Assembly (NCBI GenBank): GCA_019245255.1
Contig: JAFARV010000616.1
Span: 1 to 7,305, forward strand
Source of the DNA: Acidobacteriaceae bacterium
GTDB taxonomy: Bacteria; Acidobacteriota; Terriglobia; Bryobacterales; Bryobacteraceae
Reading direction: 5' to 3'
Length of the DNA: 7,305 bases
Every line of letters starts with the position of its first letter. The first letter of the stretch is position 1. The notes under the pieces are model-generated. The model made no database searches. It was given only the letters and a program-made list of their open reading frames with translations, and had not been told where the DNA came from. The position numbers and the translations under genes were made by a program. Positions 5,830 to 7,305 of the stretch are shown in pieces.

Positions 5830-7305
5830 ATGAGCAGTTTGACACTTACTCTGCCCGATGGCAGTCAACAGACCGTCCCGCAGGGTACGCGCCCGATCGA
5901 CGTTGCAACCTCAATCAGCCCGCGTCTTGCCGCCGATGCCATTGTCGCGCGTGTGAATGGTGACCTGTACGACCTCACGCGCCCGCTTGAAAGTGACGCC
6001 AAGCTGGAGATCTTAACCACCAAGAGCCCCGAGGCGCTGCAGGTGTACCGGCACTCCACTGCCCACCTGCTGGCAGCCGCGGTGCTCGAGCTCTTCCCCG
6101 AAACGAAGCTCGGCATCGGGCCGCCAACGGACACCGGCTTTTATTACGACTTCCAGCGTGAAACGAAGTTCTCACCCGAGGACCTCGAGAAGATTGAGGA
6201 ACGCATGCGCGAGATACAAGCGCGCAACCTGCCATTCGAGCGCAAGATGACGCCCAAGCAGGCAGGGCTCGACAAATACAAAGATGATTGGATGAAGCGC
6301 GAGCTGATCGAGGAGCGGGCCGGCGACGTGTTTTCCGAGTACACGCTCGGGCCCGGCTTCATCGACTTCTGCCGCGGTCCGCACGTACCCTCGACCGACA
6401 AACTGAAGGGGTTCAAACTGCTCTCAATTGCTGGGGCCTACTGGAAAGGCAACGAACACAATCCGCAACTGCAGCGCATCTATGGAACCGCGTTCTTCAC
6501 CAAGAAAGAGCTCGACGAGTATCTGGAGCGTCTCGAAGAAGCCAAGCGCCGCGACCACCGCAAACTCGGCCAGGAGCTCGATCTCTTCAGCATTCAGGAA
6601 CTCGCCGGACCAGGTCTGATCTTCTTCCATCCGAAGGGCGGCACTATCCGCAAACTGCTCGAAGACTGGATGCGCGACCAGTATGTGAAACGCGGGTATT
6701 CACTTGTCTACACGCCGCACGTGGCACGCAGCGATCTCTGGAAGACATCCGGACACTACAACTTCTATTCCGAGAACATGTTCAAGCGCATGGAGCTGGA
6801 AGACGCTGAATACCAGCTCAAGCCAATGAACTGTCCGTTCCACATCCTGATCTATCGCGACCACCTCCGGAGCTATCGCGACCTGCCGGTACGGCTGGGC
6901 GAGCTCGGTACTGTATATCGGTACGAGCGTTCCGGCGTCATGCACGGCTTACTGCGTGTTCGTGGCTTCACGCAAGATGATGCGCATATCTTCTGTACGC
7001 CGGAGCAGATCGAAGACGAAATCGTGAGCTGTCTGGAGTTCGCCATCGACACGCTTAACACCTATGGATTTACCGACTACCAGGCCGAAGTCTCTACGTG
7101 GGATGGCGGCGCAAGCGGAAAATACATCGGTTCGGCCGAGCAATGGACGCTAGCCGAAAACGCTCTCAAGAAGGCGATTGAACGCCTCAACATGAAAGTG
7201 ATCGTCACGCCCGACGAAGCCGCGTTTTACGGTCCCAAAATTGATGTCAAGCTGGTGGACGCCATCGGGCGGCCATGGCAGCTTTCTACGGTGCAATTCG
7301 ATTTA
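5830..7305 (+). CDS. thrS: threonyl-tRNA synthetase, 3' end cut by the window edge
   Basis: ThrRS charges tRNA-Thr in the cytoplasm and removes mis-attached serine. The frame is open for 492 codons to the window edge; family members run to about 640, so the end of the catalytic core and the anticodon-binding domain lie outside. The TGS domain covers residues about 3-62 (LTLPDGS). The editing domain has HSTAH (H75, H79) and DFCRGPH (C181, H185), all intact. The class II core starts near 260. It contains MNCPFH (zinc ligand C335), motif 2 YRYERSG (R364), RGFTQDDAHIF (zinc ligand H386), YGPKID and, at the edge, WQLSTVQFDL. The third zinc His, near residue 512, is beyond the window. ATG at 5830 is the first start after an in-frame TAA (5818-5820); the Shine-Dalgarno is weak or absent. 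In many bacteria infC-rpmI-rplT follow, which cannot be checked here. Confidence 0.97.
   Translation, partial: MSSLTLTLPDGSQQTVPQGTRPIDVATSISPRLAADAIVARVNGDLYDLTRPLESDAKLEILTTKSPEALQVYRHSTAHLLAAAVLELFPETKLGIGPPTDTGFYYDFQRETKFSPEDLEKIEERMREIQARNLPFERKMTPKQAGLDKYKDDWMKRELIEERAGDVFSEYTLGPGFIDFCRGPHVPSTDKLKGFKLLSIAGAYWKGNEHNPQLQRIYGTAFFTKKELDEYLERLEEAKRRDHRKLGQELDLFSIQELAGPGLIFFHPKGGTIRKLLEDWMRDQYVKRGYSLVYTPHVARSDLWKTSGHYNFYSENMFKRMELEDAEYQLKPMNCPFHILIYRDHLRSYRDLPVRLGELGTVYRYERSGVMHGLLRVRGFTQDDAHIFCTPEQIEDEIVSCLEFAIDTLNTYGFTDYQAEVSTWDGGASGKYIGSAEQWTLAENALKKAIERLNMKVIVTPDEAAFYGPKIDVKLVDAIGRPWQLSTVQFDL

Noticed and set aside
6288..6809. Plus-strand frame of 173 codons inside thrS
   Set aside because: It is an out-of-frame shadow of thrS with an Arg-rich, low-information product.

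Overview
The window carries four substantive genes in two back-to-back pairs. On the minus strand are a PEP-CTERM surface protein (55-1044) and, upstream of it, a large TonB-dependent outer-membrane receptor (1466-4360). On the plus strand are a MEMO1/AmmeMemoRadiSam-B-like protein (4535-5755) and the first three quarters of threonyl-tRNA synthetase (5830 to the window edge). The organism is a moderately GC-rich, diderm (outer-membrane-bearing) bacterium. The combination of a receptor with an N-terminal carboxypeptidase-regulatory-like domain, an exosortase-type PEP-CTERM protein and a long-form MEMO protein of the 'LTRK.F.TPLG' type suggests Acidobacteriota. That is an inference from protein style, not a proven placement.

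Layout. Bases 1-46 may hold the last codons of a plus-strand gene converging on the PEP-CTERM gene. Bases 1045-1465 are a 421-bp gap between the receptor stop and the PEP-CTERM start. It holds several short inverted repeats, an AT-rich palindrome and a possible overlapping leader ORF, but no recognised gene or RNA family. Bases 4361-4534 are a divergent control region between receptor and MEMO gene. It contains the clearest non-coding signal in the window: a perfect 13-bp sequence (each copy with a GTGC-A-GCAC dyad) repeated in tandem at a 14-bp period just upstream of the receptor's ribosome-binding site. Bases 5756-5829 are a short spacer before thrS.

How the genes relate. The receptor and the PEP-CTERM protein are both envelope proteins in the same orientation, but they are separated by 421 bp, so an operon is uncertain. 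MEMO and thrS run in the same direction with a 74-bp gap and could be co-transcribed; no functional link between them is evident. The two minus-strand genes have strong Shine-Dalgarno sequences, while the two plus-strand genes have none that is convincing, and the MEMO gene appears to start at TTG.

No mobile element, CRISPR array, tRNA or rRNA was seen. I found no clear evidence of a new multi-gene system. The items most worth following are the tandem operator, the structured leader of the PEP-CTERM gene, the conserved-looking but unnamed ectodomain of that protein, and the divergent MEMO protein with its roughly 100-residue N-terminal extension.
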